This document shows, piece by piece, positions 19,891 through 29,039 of a DNA stretch of 64,000 nucleotides (within the stretch, counting starts at the first letter, position 1; each line of letters starts with the position of its first letter). Under the pieces are notes generated by a model. That model saw only the letters and a list, made by a program, of their open reading frames with translations. It had not been told where the DNA came from and did no database searches. Source of the stretch: Phytohabitans rumicis (GTDB lineage Bacteria; Actinomycetota; Actinomycetes; Mycobacteriales; Micromonosporaceae). The stretch covers positions 2,046,001-2,110,000 of the forward strand of contig NZ_BLPG01000001.1 in assembly GCF_011764445.1 (NCBI RefSeq), written 5' to 3'. The translations under genes and the position numbers were made by a program.

Positions 19891-19964
19891 GTCCCCGTAT
19901 CCCAACCGGCAGAGGAACGGAGCTCAAACCTCCGACAGTGTGGGTTCGAATCCCACCGGGGGCA
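19891..19964 (+). tRNA. tRNA-Leu-like gene, anticodon CAA, lacking the long variable arm
   Basis: A 74-nt cloverleaf can be drawn by hand: acceptor GTCCCCG (19891-19897) pairs with CGGGGGC (19957-19963) with one G-T pair and discriminator A; the D stem has only three pairs (TCC/GGA) with GG in the loop; the anticodon stem CGGAG/CTCCG encloses CTCAAAC (anticodon CAA); the variable region is only ACAGT; the T arm is GTGGG-TTCGAAT-CCCAC. No CCA is encoded. Bacterial leucine tRNAs normally carry a long variable arm, so either charging is unusual or the gene serves another role. Confidence 0.7.
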
Positions 19965-20007
19965 CAGAAAAGAGAGGTATGTCCAGTTAGTGCCGGAATA
20001 GCCCGGT

Positions 20008-20643
20008 TTACCGACTGGCGATCTCCTCTTCCCTGTCGCCGCATAGGTTCACATCGTCGATGTCCGCGATGGTCTGCCCCGTGGCGTGCCCGGTCTGGAA
20101 CGGCACGGTCAGGGTCCGGCACAGAATCCGGATGTCCAGCCACAGCGACCACTCGTCGACGTAGCGCACATCGAGATCGAGCCGCTGTCCCAGCGTGAGC
20201 CGGCTGCGCCCGCTGACCTGAGCCAGACCCGTGATGCCCGGCCGCACCTCATGGCGCCGCAGATGGTGCGCGCTGTAGCGCGGCAGGTACTCCACGAGCA
20301 GTGGGCGCGGTCCGACCAGGCTCATCCGCCCGGTCACCACATGCACCAACTGCGGCAGCTCGTCGAGGCTGGTACGGCGAAGAAACCGGCCGAGCTTCGT
20401 CGTACGTTCGTCATCGCCGTGCCAGAACTCGGCGCGGTCGCGGGCGGGCCGCATCGTGCGGAACTTGCACATGGTCCAGGGGACCTGGTGCAGCCCGGGA
20501 CGCACCTGCCGGAAGAGAACCGGTCGACCCGAAAAGGCGAGCAGCGCACCGGCGACCGCCGCCATGACGGGTGCGAGAACCACGAGCATCAGGCCGCCGA
20601 CGACGATGTCCATCGCGCGCTTGACGTAATTGCGACTATTCAT
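20008..20643 (-). CDS. Undecaprenyl-phosphate sugar-1-phosphate transferase
   Basis: This enzyme starts repeat-unit assembly by moving a sugar phosphate onto the lipid carrier at the inner membrane face. The 211-residue protein is the minimal monotopic form: one hydrophobic re-entrant helix near the N-terminus (VVGGLMLVVLAPVMAAVAG) followed by the catalytic domain with FRQVRPGLHQVPWTMCKFRT, LRRTSLDELPQLVHVVTGRM, SLVGPRPLL and RPGITGLAQVSGRS. These are the conserved bacterial sugar transferase blocks. It is the first gene of the glycan cluster, and its ATG is only 18 bp from the divergent phosphatase start. The sugar specificity is unknown. Confidence 0.92.
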   Translation of the reverse strand: MNSRNYVKRAMDIVVGGLMLVVLAPVMAAVAGALLAFSGRPVLFRQVRPGLHQVPWTMCKFRTMRPARDRAEFWHGDDERTTKLGRFLRRTSLDELPQLVHVVTGRMSLVGPRPLLVEYLPRYSAHHLRRHEVRPGITGLAQVSGRSRLTLGQRLDLDVRYVDEWSLWLDIRILCRTLTVPFQTGHATGQTIADIDDVNLCGDREEEIASR

Positions 20644-20661
20644 CCTCTACCATGTTGATTC

Positions 20662-21186
20662 GTGCTGCTGTTTGTCTGCCAAGGCAATCTGTGCCGTTCG
20701 CCGATGGCCGAGTTTCTTGCGCGGAGCACCGCTGGCGGCACGGTGGTCAGCGCCGGCACGCACGCGGTCGCCGGCCGCACCATGCATCCCCACGCCATGA
20801 GCGCCCTCGCCGAGGAGGGGATCGACGCGTCGAGCTTCCGCAGCCGGACGCTCGATTCGAGTCTTGCCGCCGCCGCCACCCTCACCTTGACCGCGACCAG
20901 GGAACAGCGCGCCGCGTGTACCCGCTTGGCGCCGCGGCAGCTGGGCAGAGTCTTCACGCTCCGGCAATTCGCCCGGCTCCTCGACGCGACCGGATTGCGT
21001 GGACTCACCGATGTGGACAGTGTGCTGGCGGCGGTGACCGCGGTGCGCGGCAACATCCAACCCGTGCCGACTTCGCACGATGAGATCGCCGATCCGGTAC
21101 ACGGAACGCTCGACGACATGCGAGCCTGCATGCGGTTGACGCGGCGCAGCCTCCGTTCCGTCCTCGCCGTCGTCAAGCTGCCCTGA
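20662..21186 (+). CDS. Low-molecular-weight protein tyrosine phosphatase
   Basis: A 174-residue LMW-PTP. The P-loop CQGNLCR places the nucleophile at Cys6 and the phosphate-binding arginine at Arg12, followed by SPMAEFLAR; the general acid lies in the ADPVHG loop. Such phosphatases (Wzb type) dephosphorylate the BY-kinase that controls chain length and export of capsule or exopolysaccharide. The gene faces the kinase gene and overlaps its 3' end by 14 bp, which strengthens the pairing. The GTG start fits the family N-terminus (LLFVCQGN). Confidence 0.9.
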   Translation: MLLFVCQGNLCRSPMAEFLARSTAGGTVVSAGTHAVAGRTMHPHAMSALAEEGIDASSFRSRTLDSSLAAAATLTLTATREQRAACTRLAPRQLGRVFTLRQFARLLDATGLRGLTDVDSVLAAVTAVRGNIQPVPTSHDEIADPVHGTLDDMRACMRLTRRSLRSVLAVVKLP

Positions 21187-22572
21187 CCAGATCGATACCG
21201 GCGTCGCTCGGCTTCGTCCGGTGCCGGCCGTCGGGCTGCTGGCCGTAGTAGCTGTAGTAACCCGCGTCCGCCTTCGTCACCTGCATGTTCAGGACGCAGC
21301 CGAGCACCCTGGCGTCGACGGCCCGCAGCCGGGCGAGTCCGGTCCTGATCTGTGCCACGGGTGTCTTGCCCGAGCGAGCGACCACCACCGCCCATCCGCC
21401 ATCGCGGCCAGCACCGCGGCGTCCGTGACCGGCACCAAGGGCGGCGTGTCGACGACGATGAGGTCGTAGTGCTCCAGTTGCTGCGCGAGCAGCTGCGCCA
21501 TCGCCCTGGAGCCGAGCAATTCGCTCGGGTTGGGCGGCACCGATCCGCTTGGCAGCACCCACAGCTGGTGCCGGCCCCAGCGTTGCACCACATCGGCGAC
21601 GTCGACCTGCCCGGCCAGCACATTGGACAGTCCAATCGCACCCTCGAGATCGAGATACTCGGCCACCTTCGGGCGACGAAGGTCGGCATCTATCAGCAGC
21701 ACGCGCTTGTCGGCCTGGGCGAACGTGATCGCCGTGTTCACCGCCGTGGTCGACTTTCCCTCACCGGGTAGGGCGCTGGTGACGACCAGCGTGCGCACCG
21801 GCCCGTCGACATCGGCGAACTGCAGGTTGGTCCGCAGATGACGCAGCGATTCGCCGCGCGAGCAGGATGCCGCCTCCGTCAACAGCGGAGCATCGGTCGC
21901 CTTGGCATCGAAGGGAATGACCGCCAGCGTCGGAGCGTCGGTTGCCGCACGGAGCTCATCCGATGACTTCACCGTGGAATCAAGCGTTTCCCGCAGGACC
22001 GCCGCGCCAACGCCGACGAGCAGCCCGAGCAGCGCCGCCAAGCCGAGATTTCGCACCGGCTTGGGCGACACCGGGTTCTCGTCCAGCGTGGGCCCCGCGG
22101 CGACCTCGACCTTGACGGTGGCCGTGGCTTGGCCCGGCGGCGTCTCGAGCACCTCGATCAAGTTCCGGAAACCCGTCGCCAATGCCCAGGCGAGCTCCTG
22201 TGAGCGGGTCTTCGAGGCATCCGTGACCGTCGCCTCCAAGAGCACGGTATCGGGGACCACGCGTGCCTCGATTCGCTCCTGCACCTCCCGCGGCGTGAGG
22301 CCGAAGGACGGTTCGGCCGCAATGCTTCTGGCGAGCCGGTCGCCGGCGAGCAGATTCGCGTACGACTTCACCCGTTGCTGGGAGAACAATCCGCCCTGGT
22401 ACGCGTCGGAAAGCCCTTGGCTGGGGGTGGTGACGAAGAACGTGACCGAGGTCGCGTACTGGGGCACGGCGAATACCGTCAGCAGGCCCACCGTCCCCAG
22501 GGCCAGCCCGGTAATGGTGGCCACGACCCACCAGCTTCTACGGGTCGCGCGCAAAACCTCGCGTAGCTCCAC
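21173..22572 (-). CDS. Chain-length determinant fused to a BY-type tyrosine kinase (Wzc-like; single-base frameshift)
   Basis: The N-terminal half is a Wzz domain with two membrane helices (about 13-33 and 180-200); the C-terminal half is a BY-kinase with Walker A SALPGEGKSTTA near 271, Walker A' VLLIDADLRRPK and Walker B LIVVDTPP. The C-terminus carries a tyrosine cluster, YYSYYG, the usual autophosphorylation site. The frame breaks at the CCC of 21391-21393 (LAAMADG then AVVVARSGKTP in the next frame); one extra base gives a 466-residue protein ending just inside the phosphatase gene. Start GTG at 22572 has no clear ribosome-binding site and follows the dehydratase by 21 bp, so it is probably co-transcribed. 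Confidence 0.88.
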
Positions 22573-22593
22573 GATCAGCAGAATAAATGGCCA

Positions 22594-23691
22594 TCACGCC
22601 TCGATCTTGGATAAAACGCCCAGCAATGGTTCCGAACTTTCGGTCCCGTCCGGCCGCCACCCGTCGATACCCACCTGGCACACGAGTGCCAGCTGCGCGC
22701 TGATGGCGTCGGGGCAGGCGTACGCGTCGAGAAACCGCAACTCGCTCGGGTCCAGCGGGGGGACGTCGACATACGAGATAAGCGGATGACGCGTGGCCAG
22801 CGCGGCTTCGTCGCTGCCGAAAAGGTCTTCGTGGAGCTTCTCGCCCGGGCGCAGTCCGGTATAGACGATGTCCAGGGACGCGTCGCCGTGCGCCGCCGCG
22901 ATATGCCGAGCGACCGCCTCGATCGCGACCGGAGCGCCCATGTTCGCCACCAATACCTCGCCGCACTGCCCGATCGCGGTCGCCTGGATGACCAGATGCA
23001 CGGCCTCCTGCACGGTCATGAGGTATCGGGTCACCTTGGGATGGGTCACGGTGATCGGGCCGCCCGCGGCGGCTTGCGCCTGGAACGCGGTCAACACCGA
23101 GCCCCGGCTGCCGAGGACATTTCCAAATCTGACGCTGAGGAACCTGCCCGGAAACTGGGTCGCGGCGTAGGCGGTGAGCCGTTCGGTAATGCGCTTGGAG
23201 TAGCCCAGAACGCTCGTCGGATTGGCGGCCTTGTCCGTCGAGATGTTGACGAAGCACTCCACGTCCCGCGCCGCGTCCAGGAGCGTCTGGGTGCCCCATA
23301 CGTTGGTCTTGACCGCCTCACCCGGAAACCTCTGCAGGAGCGGAAGGTGTTTGAGCGCGGCGGCGTGGAAAACCACCTGCGGCCTGCGTGTGGCGAAGAT
23401 CGTCCGGATCGCTTCGGCGTCACGCAGGTCGGCCAGGATCGTGTCCGGCGTGCTCAACAAGGCCCGGCCGTACAGCGACAACTGCACGGCGTGCAACGCC
23501 GACTCGTCGCGGTCGACCAACGTCAGTTCGGCGGGGTCGAGGTCGCGGACCTGTTGGGATATCTCGGAGCCGATCGAGCCGCCGGCTCCGACAACGAGCA
23601 CGCGCTTGCCCGCCAGGTGGTTGCCGACCGATCCGAGATCGATGTCAGCCTGGCGTCGTCCCAAAATATCACCTAGCGGCACTTTCAGCAC
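22594..23691 (-). CDS. Soluble UDP-sugar 4,6-dehydratase / epimerase (FlaA1-CapD family)
   Basis: A 365-residue extended SDR enzyme acting on UDP-N-acetylhexosamine. Cofactor motif VGAGGSIGSE at 34-43, ADLRDAEAI near 88, and the active-site block STDKAANPTSVLGYSKR with STDK at 151-154 and Tyr164. Unlike PglF or CapD it lacks N-terminal membrane helices, so it matches FlaA1/PseB-size proteins. Together with the aminotransferase at 29036-30169 it would supply a 4-keto then 4-amino sugar nucleotide. The GTG at 23691 is divergent from the LCP gene, 40 bp away. Confidence 0.88.
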   Translation of the reverse strand: MLKVPLGDILGRRQADIDLGSVGNHLAGKRVLVVGAGGSIGSEISQQVRDLDPAELTLVDRDESALHAVQLSLYGRALLSTPDTILADLRDAEAIRTIFATRRPQVVFHAAALKHLPLLQRFPGEAVKTNVWGTQTLLDAARDVECFVNISTDKAANPTSVLGYSKRITERLTAYAATQFPGRFLSVRFGNVLGSRGSVLTAFQAQAAAGGPITVTHPKVTRYLMTVQEAVHLVIQATAIGQCGEVLVANMGAPVAIEAVARHIAAAHGDASLDIVYTGLRPGEKLHEDLFGSDEAALATRHPLISYVDVPPLDPSELRFLDAYACPDAISAQLALVCQVGIDGWRPDGTESSEPLLGVLSKIEA

Positions 23692-23717
23692 ATAGCTACT
23701 CTATGACAACTAACCGG

Positions 23718-23723
23718 TACAAT
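23718..23723 (+). promoter_or_regulatory. Candidate -10 box (TACAAT) for the LCP gene
   Basis: TACAAT ends 8 nt before the ATG at 23732, so the transcript would be leaderless or nearly so. On the other strand TAGAGT sits 6 nt before the dehydratase GTG. Both promoters are packed into a 40-bp divergent spacer. Confidence 0.4.
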
Positions 23724-23731
23724 TCGCTAAC

Positions 23732-24691
23732 ATGCGTGTGTCACGGATTGTGGTGCTGTGTCTCTCCGTCTTGGTGCTCGTCGTCGCGGTCGCCGGCTTG
23801 GCTCTTCACCTACTGGTACAAAACCGGGTCCGCGCCATGCAGACGTTCCCCGACCCTTTCGCCGCCATCCCGGCCTCCGAACGACCTTCCGCGTCCGCCG
23901 AGCGCGCACAGACGATTCTGCTGGCGGGGATTGACTCGGAACTGGACACGTCACCGGGGCGCAGCGACGCCCTCATGCTGGTCCGACTCACCGCCGATCG
24001 CCAGCACGCCTACGTCGTGTCGCTACCGCGGGATTCGTGGGTGAACATTCCCGGCCACGGCATGGACAAGGTGAACGCGGCCTATGCCTATGGCGGGCAG
24101 ACGCTGGCCGTACGCACGGTGGAGCGGCTGACCGGAGTCCGTATAGATCACGTAGCGGTCGTCGACATGGCGGGGTTCCGCGATCTCACGAACGCCCTCG
24201 GCGGCGTCGTCATCACGGTGCCCGAAGACGTGACAGACCCTCATTTCGTCTCCTTCCCCGCCGGCACCCGACGACTCGACGGCGCGGCCGCACTCGCCTA
24301 TGTACGCGAGCGTCGCGGCCTGCCGCGCGGCGACCTGGATCGGGTACGCCGTCAACAGGAGTTCCTCAAAGCCGTACTCGAGCAGATGGGCCAGCAGGAA
24401 GACCCCCGCCGGCTCGCTGCCGCACTCGATGCCATCAGCCATACGGTTTCGGTGGACAAGGGATTCGGCACCGGCGAGATGATGCGACTACTGCTCAGCT
24501 TCCGAAAGCTTCGCGGCGAAATCACTTTTCTCACCGTGCCCGTGAAGGGGACGGGACAGGTCGGCGATGCCAGCGTTGTCCTCCTCGACACGAGGGTTGG
24601 CCCCGCCTTCTGGAAGGCGGTCGCCGCGGACAGTCTCGAAGACTATCTGTCAGCTCACGACACCGAGCTGCTGACCGGACCACCGCGCTGA
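23732..24691 (+). CDS. LytR-CpsA-Psr (LCP) family glycopolymer transferase
   Basis: LCP proteins move finished glycopolymers from the lipid carrier onto peptidoglycan outside the membrane. The 319-residue product has one N-terminal membrane helix (about 5-28) and the LCP domain: ILLAGIDSE, SDALMLVRL, SLPRDSWVNIPGHGMDKVN with the pyrophosphate-binding arginine, FRDLTNALGGVVITVP, and LAYVRERRGLPRGDLDRVRR, where the conserved R..D..R residues lie. Its place inside the cluster suggests the polymer is attached to the wall. It converges on the flippase with a 37-bp overlap. Confidence 0.93.
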   Translation: MRVSRIVVLCLSVLVLVVAVAGLALHLLVQNRVRAMQTFPDPFAAIPASERPSASAERAQTILLAGIDSELDTSPGRSDALMLVRLTADRQHAYVVSLPRDSWVNIPGHGMDKVNAAYAYGGQTLAVRTVERLTGVRIDHVAVVDMAGFRDLTNALGGVVITVPEDVTDPHFVSFPAGTRRLDGAAALAYVRERRGLPRGDLDRVRRQQEFLKAVLEQMGQQEDPRRLAAALDAISHTVSVDKGFGTGEMMRLLLSFRKLRGEITFLTVPVKGTGQVGDASVVLLDTRVGPAFWKAVAADSLEDYLSAHDTELLTGPPR

Positions 24692-25956
24692 AGCTCCTCC
24701 GCGATCGCCTTCCTACCAAGATGCAGGCAGCCGGCATGGTATGCCGCGGCACCCGCGGCCATACCGATCGCGGCACCGAGCGGTCCGGTCAACGGAATGA
24801 GCGCCACATCCACCACCACGGTGACGAGCGTGGACGCACCCATCAGCGAGAGCACCGCGAAACTGCGCCCGGCTAGCTCGAGGCGCTTCTGTGTCAGCAG
24901 GCTGTACTGCCAGACGGCCGACCCCAAGCCCAGCAACATCAGGACCGCTGTCGAAGGCGCCCGGACGCCGACCACGATCGGGATGAGCCACGGCCCGGCG
25001 GCCACCAGCGCCACGGTCGCGGCGACCACCAGAAGGCCCAGGATCCGCTGATAGGCCGCCAGCGTCCGCACCGCGAGGTCCGGCCTGCCCCGATTCCACG
25101 CCGACATGATCAGCGGGTGCACCGCCATGCCGACCGGCGTGGCGATGAAAATGTATCCGCGGATGACGATGTCCGAGACGGCGCCGTAGTGCCCCGCCGT
25201 CTCGGGCCCCAGCCACACGCTGAGCAGCAGACGATCCACGTACAGCAGTCCGGATGAGGCGGCCAGCCACAGGGACATGGGCCAGCCGTAGCTCCAGTAC
25301 TCCTTCAGCAGGGCGTTCGCGGACGATCGGGAGCGGGGCGCCTGCTGCGGCCCGCGCCCCGCGACAAGCGCTCCGGCCAGGCTTCCGATGGCCATCCCGG
25401 CGAGGGCGGCGGCTGCTCCTTCGAGCAGCGTGGCGTGCACCGCGATGATGGCCAGCAGGCCGACAGCCGCACGGACCCATTCGATGACCACGACCCGGCG
25501 CACCCGCATGTCGCGCTGGGCCCGCGTCATGCGGAGCATGTAGAAACCCGTGGCGCAGCACAGCGCCGTTGCCGTCGCGAGCACCGCCGGGTCGCCGCCG
25601 GCTCCCAGCGCACCGCTCAGCAGAAAAAGCAACACGGCCACCAGCACCGCGGGGCCGTTGACCGCCGACGCCATCGACCACCTGGGGAGCAAGTGCATCG
25701 CCTGGTACGGGTCTCCGGTGCCCCGCAACGCCGACTGCCGCAGCCATCCGACCCCAAAGGACTCGGCGATCAGCACGAGGGCGGTGATGGTCGTGTACAG
25801 CCCATATTGGGCGGTCCCGATCAGGCCGACAAGGATGGGCGTGGAAGCGAAGACGATCGCTACCGGCACCACCCGCGACAGCGAGTAGGTCAGCAGCAAC
25901 TTCCATGAGACTGCCCGTGTCCCAGCGCCGGGAGCGGCCGAGTCGACGGCCGTCAC
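24655..25956 (-). CDS. Polysaccharide flippase (Wzx/MurJ-like, MOP superfamily)
   Basis: A 433-residue very hydrophobic protein with about 12-14 membrane helices, opening WKLLLTYSLSRVVPVAIVFA and STPILVGLIGTAQYGLYTTI, the N-terminal pattern of O-antigen and teichoic-acid flippases. It would move the lipid-linked repeat unit across the membrane. The GTG at 25956 overlaps the stop of the polymerase gene (GTGA), which decides the start; an in-frame upstream extension to 26139 is arginine-rich shadow sequence. Confidence 0.85.
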   Translation of the reverse strand: MTAVDSAAPGAGTRAVSWKLLLTYSLSRVVPVAIVFASTPILVGLIGTAQYGLYTTITALVLIAESFGVGWLRQSALRGTGDPYQAMHLLPRWSMASAVNGPAVLVAVLLFLLSGALGAGGDPAVLATATALCCATGFYMLRMTRAQRDMRVRRVVVIEWVRAAVGLLAIIAVHATLLEGAAAALAGMAIGSLAGALVAGRGPQQAPRSRSSANALLKEYWSYGWPMSLWLAASSGLLYVDRLLLSVWLGPETAGHYGAVSDIVIRGYIFIATPVGMAVHPLIMSAWNRGRPDLAVRTLAAYQRILGLLVVAATVALVAAGPWLIPIVVGVRAPSTAVLMLLGLGSAVWQYSLLTQKRLELAGRSFAVLSLMGASTLVTVVVDVALIPLTGPLGAAIGMAAGAAAYHAGCLHLGRKAIAEELQRGGPVSSSVS

Positions 25957-27221
25957 CGCGTGGACGCCTGCGCCGCGTACGCTCCGGCGAACAGACCGAC
26001 CGCCAGCATCAGCAGATGGGTCGACGTGACGGTCGTCAGCGAGTCCAGCGCGACACCGGTGATCGCGACCACCAGGGCGTAGAGAGCGGCGAGTTCGGCA
26101 TAGAGCTTGGTGAACGGTTCGCTGCCGGGATCGCGACACACCCGATAGGCTTGGGCGGCCACGATCGACAGCGCCGCCAGGAAGAGGATTCCGCCGACGA
26201 GACCGAAGTCCAGCCAGGCCCGTAGAACGATATTGTGCGCCTCCGTGACGGGAAGCGCGGGGCTTGGGAGACCGCCGGGACCGGCACCAAGTATCAGAAA
26301 CACCGGGTCGTCGGCGAGACGATGGAAAATCGGCGCCCAGACCGCCTGTAGGCGATCCTGCGCTCCGCGATCCAGGCCGCTGGCGCTGAGGCGTTCACTG
26401 TGATTGTGAATGACGTACCAGGCCGCCGCGGAACCGATCGCCGTCACCAGCGCGATCCGCGATCCCAGCGACAGCCGGCCCTGGCTTGACTGCGCCACGA
26501 ACAGACCGACCAGGCAGATGATGCTGACCAGCGCGGTCCGGGACTCCGCGAGGTAGGCGCACCCCGCCGCCGTGAGGAACAGCAGCACCGCCGTTGCCGC
26601 TCGCATGAGCTTGGCTCGATACGCGGCCAAGGCGAGCACCGCCGCGAAGGCGAAGAAAGTGCCCGTGCCCGCCGAACTCGGCTCCCCGATCAACCTCGGG
26701 CCATACGATCCGACCTGGTCCCCGGCGGTACGGCCGATCAGCACGGTGGCCTGGCCGGTGAGGACCTGATAGGCAACCCACGACGCGTTGGTGGCTATCA
26801 CGGCGACAAGCAATCGGAGCGCGAACTTCCCGGCGTCGACACCGATGCGGCGGTAGAGGGCGTACACCACGGCGGCCACCGCGAAGAGCAGCAAGTGGCG
26901 TCCGAGAAACGCGAGCCTGCGGACCGCGGTGACCTCGTCATCGATCAACAGGTGAACGACGGTGACAAGCACGGCGGAGTAGCAGGCGATCGTGAACCAA
27001 CGCCACCACGCCTGCCGGCCGCCGGTCAGGACCGTGCCCAGGGCCGAGGTGTATGCCACGAGAGCCGCGATGGGCAGCAGCAGATCCTGTGGCCGGATGT
27101 CTATCGCCCGACCCTCGTCGAGAGCGCCAAGGCGAAAACGCGGGCCCAAGCCGATGGAAACGATCAGAAGGGCCAGGAACAGCGCCGCGCTCCGGGACGA
27201 GACAGCGGTCCCGACCCTCAC
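25953..27221 (-). CDS. O-antigen polymerase/ligase-like membrane protein (Wzy-like)
   Basis: A 422-residue protein with about 10-12 hydrophobic helices and one large periplasmic-side loop (about 280-345, SERLSASGLDRGAQDRLQAV ... GAGPGGLPSPALPVTEAHNI) followed by VLRAWLDFGLVGGILFL. The loop with the late EAHNI/LRAWLDFGLVG block is the pattern of Wzy polymerases and WaaL-like ligases. It would link repeat units. The GTG at 27221 overlaps the methyltransferase stop by 4 bp. Sequence is poorly conserved in this family, so the call rests on topology, loop and context. Confidence 0.8.
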   Translation of the reverse strand: MRVGTAVSSRSAALFLALLIVSIGLGPRFRLGALDEGRAIDIRPQDLLLPIAALVAYTSALGTVLTGGRQAWWRWFTIACYSAVLVTVVHLLIDDEVTAVRRLAFLGRHLLLFAVAAVVYALYRRIGVDAGKFALRLLVAVIATNASWVAYQVLTGQATVLIGRTAGDQVGSYGPRLIGEPSSAGTGTFFAFAAVLALAAYRAKLMRAATAVLLFLTAAGCAYLAESRTALVSIICLVGLFVAQSSQGRLSLGSRIALVTAIGSAAAWYVIHNHSERLSASGLDRGAQDRLQAVWAPIFHRLADDPVFLILGAGPGGLPSPALPVTEAHNIVLRAWLDFGLVGGILFLAALSIVAAQAYRVCRDPGSEPFTKLYAELAALYALVVAITGVALDSLTTVTSTHLLMLAVGLFAGAYAAQASTR

Positions 27222-27964
27222 GCAGGAGCCTCCACCGCGTAGAGGGACCACCGCACGGTCCGCAGCACGAGCCGCACCGCCGGGTGCCCGTCGAAGACCT
27301 CCCGGTGAACCGTGTTGTAGTAGGCCACGAAGAACGGCCGTGGACACCGCGTGACGGACTCCGCGGCCCTATCGAGGACCGCGCCCAGGGTACCGGCCCC
27401 GAAAGGGTTGAACAGGAACAGCGCCGTCGGCCGTTCGGGGAACTCGAATTGGGCGGCGTCCTGCTCGAGGATTTCGATCGTGTCATCGGCGATCCCGGCT
27501 CGGGCCGTAAATGTGCGGGCATTCTGGCGGGCTTTCGCCGCCAGACCGGAGTCCAGCTCGACCCCGGTCGCCGACCCGAAGCCCCGCCGCATCGCGAGCA
27601 TGAGTGGCAGACCTTTGCCGCACCCGAGGTCGACGAACGTGAAGTCACTCAACGGCCGTGCCGCGCTGCTCGCCAGCGCGCGAAATATGCTTTCGGTCTG
27701 GTGGATGGGTACCGTTTGATAGCTAAAGCCGTCGCCATGCCGGCCCCTCGCGTGGTCTAGCTCCTCGGCCGCGATGACCCCGGCGGTGTCGACCCCGTGG
27801 TGCCTGTCGAAGTCGGCGCGACGCCGCTCGACACGCGAGCGCAGCACGTGATCGGCGGCGGACCGGCCGACCAGCCGGATCAAGGCCACCACACCGTCTC
27901 GGCGCCGGGCCTGCGCCGCGACGCGCAATTTCCGCTCGATGGTCTCCGCCATGACTGTGGACAT
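27218..27964 (-). CDS. SAM-dependent methyltransferase in the glycan cluster
   Basis: A 248-residue class I methyltransferase. The SAM motif is FVDLGCGKGLPLMLAMRRGF, with acidic residue in ATGVELDSGLA and a later ALFLFNPFGAGTL strand with an NPF catalytic-type loop. Upstream is a GFSYQTVPIHQTESIFRALA segment typical of small sugar or amino-sugar methyltransferases of unknown target. GGAG lies 8 nt before the ATG at 27964, and the upstream acyltransferase ends 17 bp away, so they share a transcript. It probably decorates the polymer or its precursor. Confidence 0.8.
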   Translation of the reverse strand: MSTVMAETIERKLRVAAQARRRDGVVALIRLVGRSAADHVLRSRVERRRADFDRHHGVDTAGVIAAEELDHARGRHGDGFSYQTVPIHQTESIFRALASSAARPLSDFTFVDLGCGKGLPLMLAMRRGFGSATGVELDSGLAAKARQNARTFTARAGIADDTIEILEQDAAQFEFPERPTALFLFNPFGAGTLGAVLDRAAESVTRCPRPFFVAYYNTVHREVFDGHPAVRLVLRTVRWSLYAVEAPA

Positions 27965-27980
27965 GTAGCCGACTCCGCTC

Positions 27981-29039
27981 CTAGATGAGCCCTGCACCGT
28001 ATCGATAGGCCGGGAAGTACCCGCAATCGCGCAACTCCTGCGCGGCCATTCGGAGTGTGGCCGCACGCTGGCCGACGAGCGCCTCATAGGCCGGCTCGTC
28101 GATCACCGCACTGCCGTGCCAGACCGAGGCCCTCATCCCGCCAAACGCGCTCTTGAATCGAAAGAGGGTGTCGCCCGGCCGTACCCCGCCGCCAAGATGC
28201 ATCACCGATCGACCGTTCTCGGCCGCCCATTGCAGCATCGCCCAGATGAGGAGGTTGTTGGCGCAGCCGGACCCGGCCGACCGGTCGGAGCCGGCGAGGT
28301 GGTAGTGCACGCGCTCGCGATGGACAAGGACCAGGGCCGCCGCGACCACTTCCCCTTCCGGCTCACGTACCTGTGCCACCATGAGGTTGGATCCGACGCC
28401 GTTCAGCAGAGCCGTGTAGTAGGCATCCGCGAATATGTAGTCCGGCGCACCCACGCGGTGCATCGTTTGTGCATAGAGGGTCCGGAACGGACTCTCCTCC
28501 AGCAGGTCTTCGACGGTGGCCGCCCGGACACAGGCCGACAGGCCCACGCTTTGCGCCTTGCGGATCGCACTGCGGCAGGCACCCTTGAGACCGTCCCAAA
28601 CGGCGCCCAGCCCATCGCCGAGCTGGATGGTGATGGTCTCATTGCGGTACGCCAGCGACAATCCGTCCAGCGCGCGGACCGCGTCCGTGGATGCGGGATC
28701 AAGCGGCGAAAAGCGCAAATACATGGCAACCATGCCTTGCGCCCGCCACCGCCGCTTGGCGTCCGCCCAGAACAGTGCGAGGTCCTCGGCCGGGCAGTCC
28801 GGTGCGACGTAGACGCCCGAGAACCCGAACGGACTGGTCGCGTCACACTTGCCATTCCCCAGCGGGTTGAGGACATAGGGCACCAGGATGCGGTCGTCCA
28901 ACCGCACGGAATGCCACTGTCCACCGCGCAGCAAGGCCGCGGCCGCTCCGTACCCCTCGGTGAAGTACACGTCGGGGCACAGCTCGGCGGGCAGGGCGCG
29001 ATCATCGATGACACCCCTCGCGACCAGAACGCTGCTCAT
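27981..29039 (-). CDS. FemAB-like GNAT acyltransferase, copy 1
   Basis: A 352-residue protein with two GNAT-like halves, as in FemABX and PEP-CTERM-associated FemAB proteins (Acetyltransf_6). Landmarks: CPDVYFTEGYGAAAALLRGG at the start, WDGLKGACRSAIRKAQSVGL in the middle, ERVHYHLAGSDRSAGSGCAN and the late LGGGVRPGDTLFRFKSAFGG. Such enzymes transfer an acyl or aminoacyl group to an amine or hydroxyl. The start ATG at 29039 overlaps the aminotransferase stop (ATGA); the longer in-frame extension to 29270 is shadow. A paralogue sits on the other side of the aminotransferase. Confidence 0.82.
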   Translation of the reverse strand: MSSVLVARGVIDDRALPAELCPDVYFTEGYGAAAALLRGGQWHSVRLDDRILVPYVLNPLGNGKCDATSPFGFSGVYVAPDCPAEDLALFWADAKRRWRAQGMVAMYLRFSPLDPASTDAVRALDGLSLAYRNETITIQLGDGLGAVWDGLKGACRSAIRKAQSVGLSACVRAATVEDLLEESPFRTLYAQTMHRVGAPDYIFADAYYTALLNGVGSNLMVAQVREPEGEVVAAALVLVHRERVHYHLAGSDRSAGSGCANNLLIWAMLQWAAENGRSVMHLGGGVRPGDTLFRFKSAFGGMRASVWHGSAVIDEPAYEALVGQRAATLRMAAQELRDCGYFPAYRYGAGLI

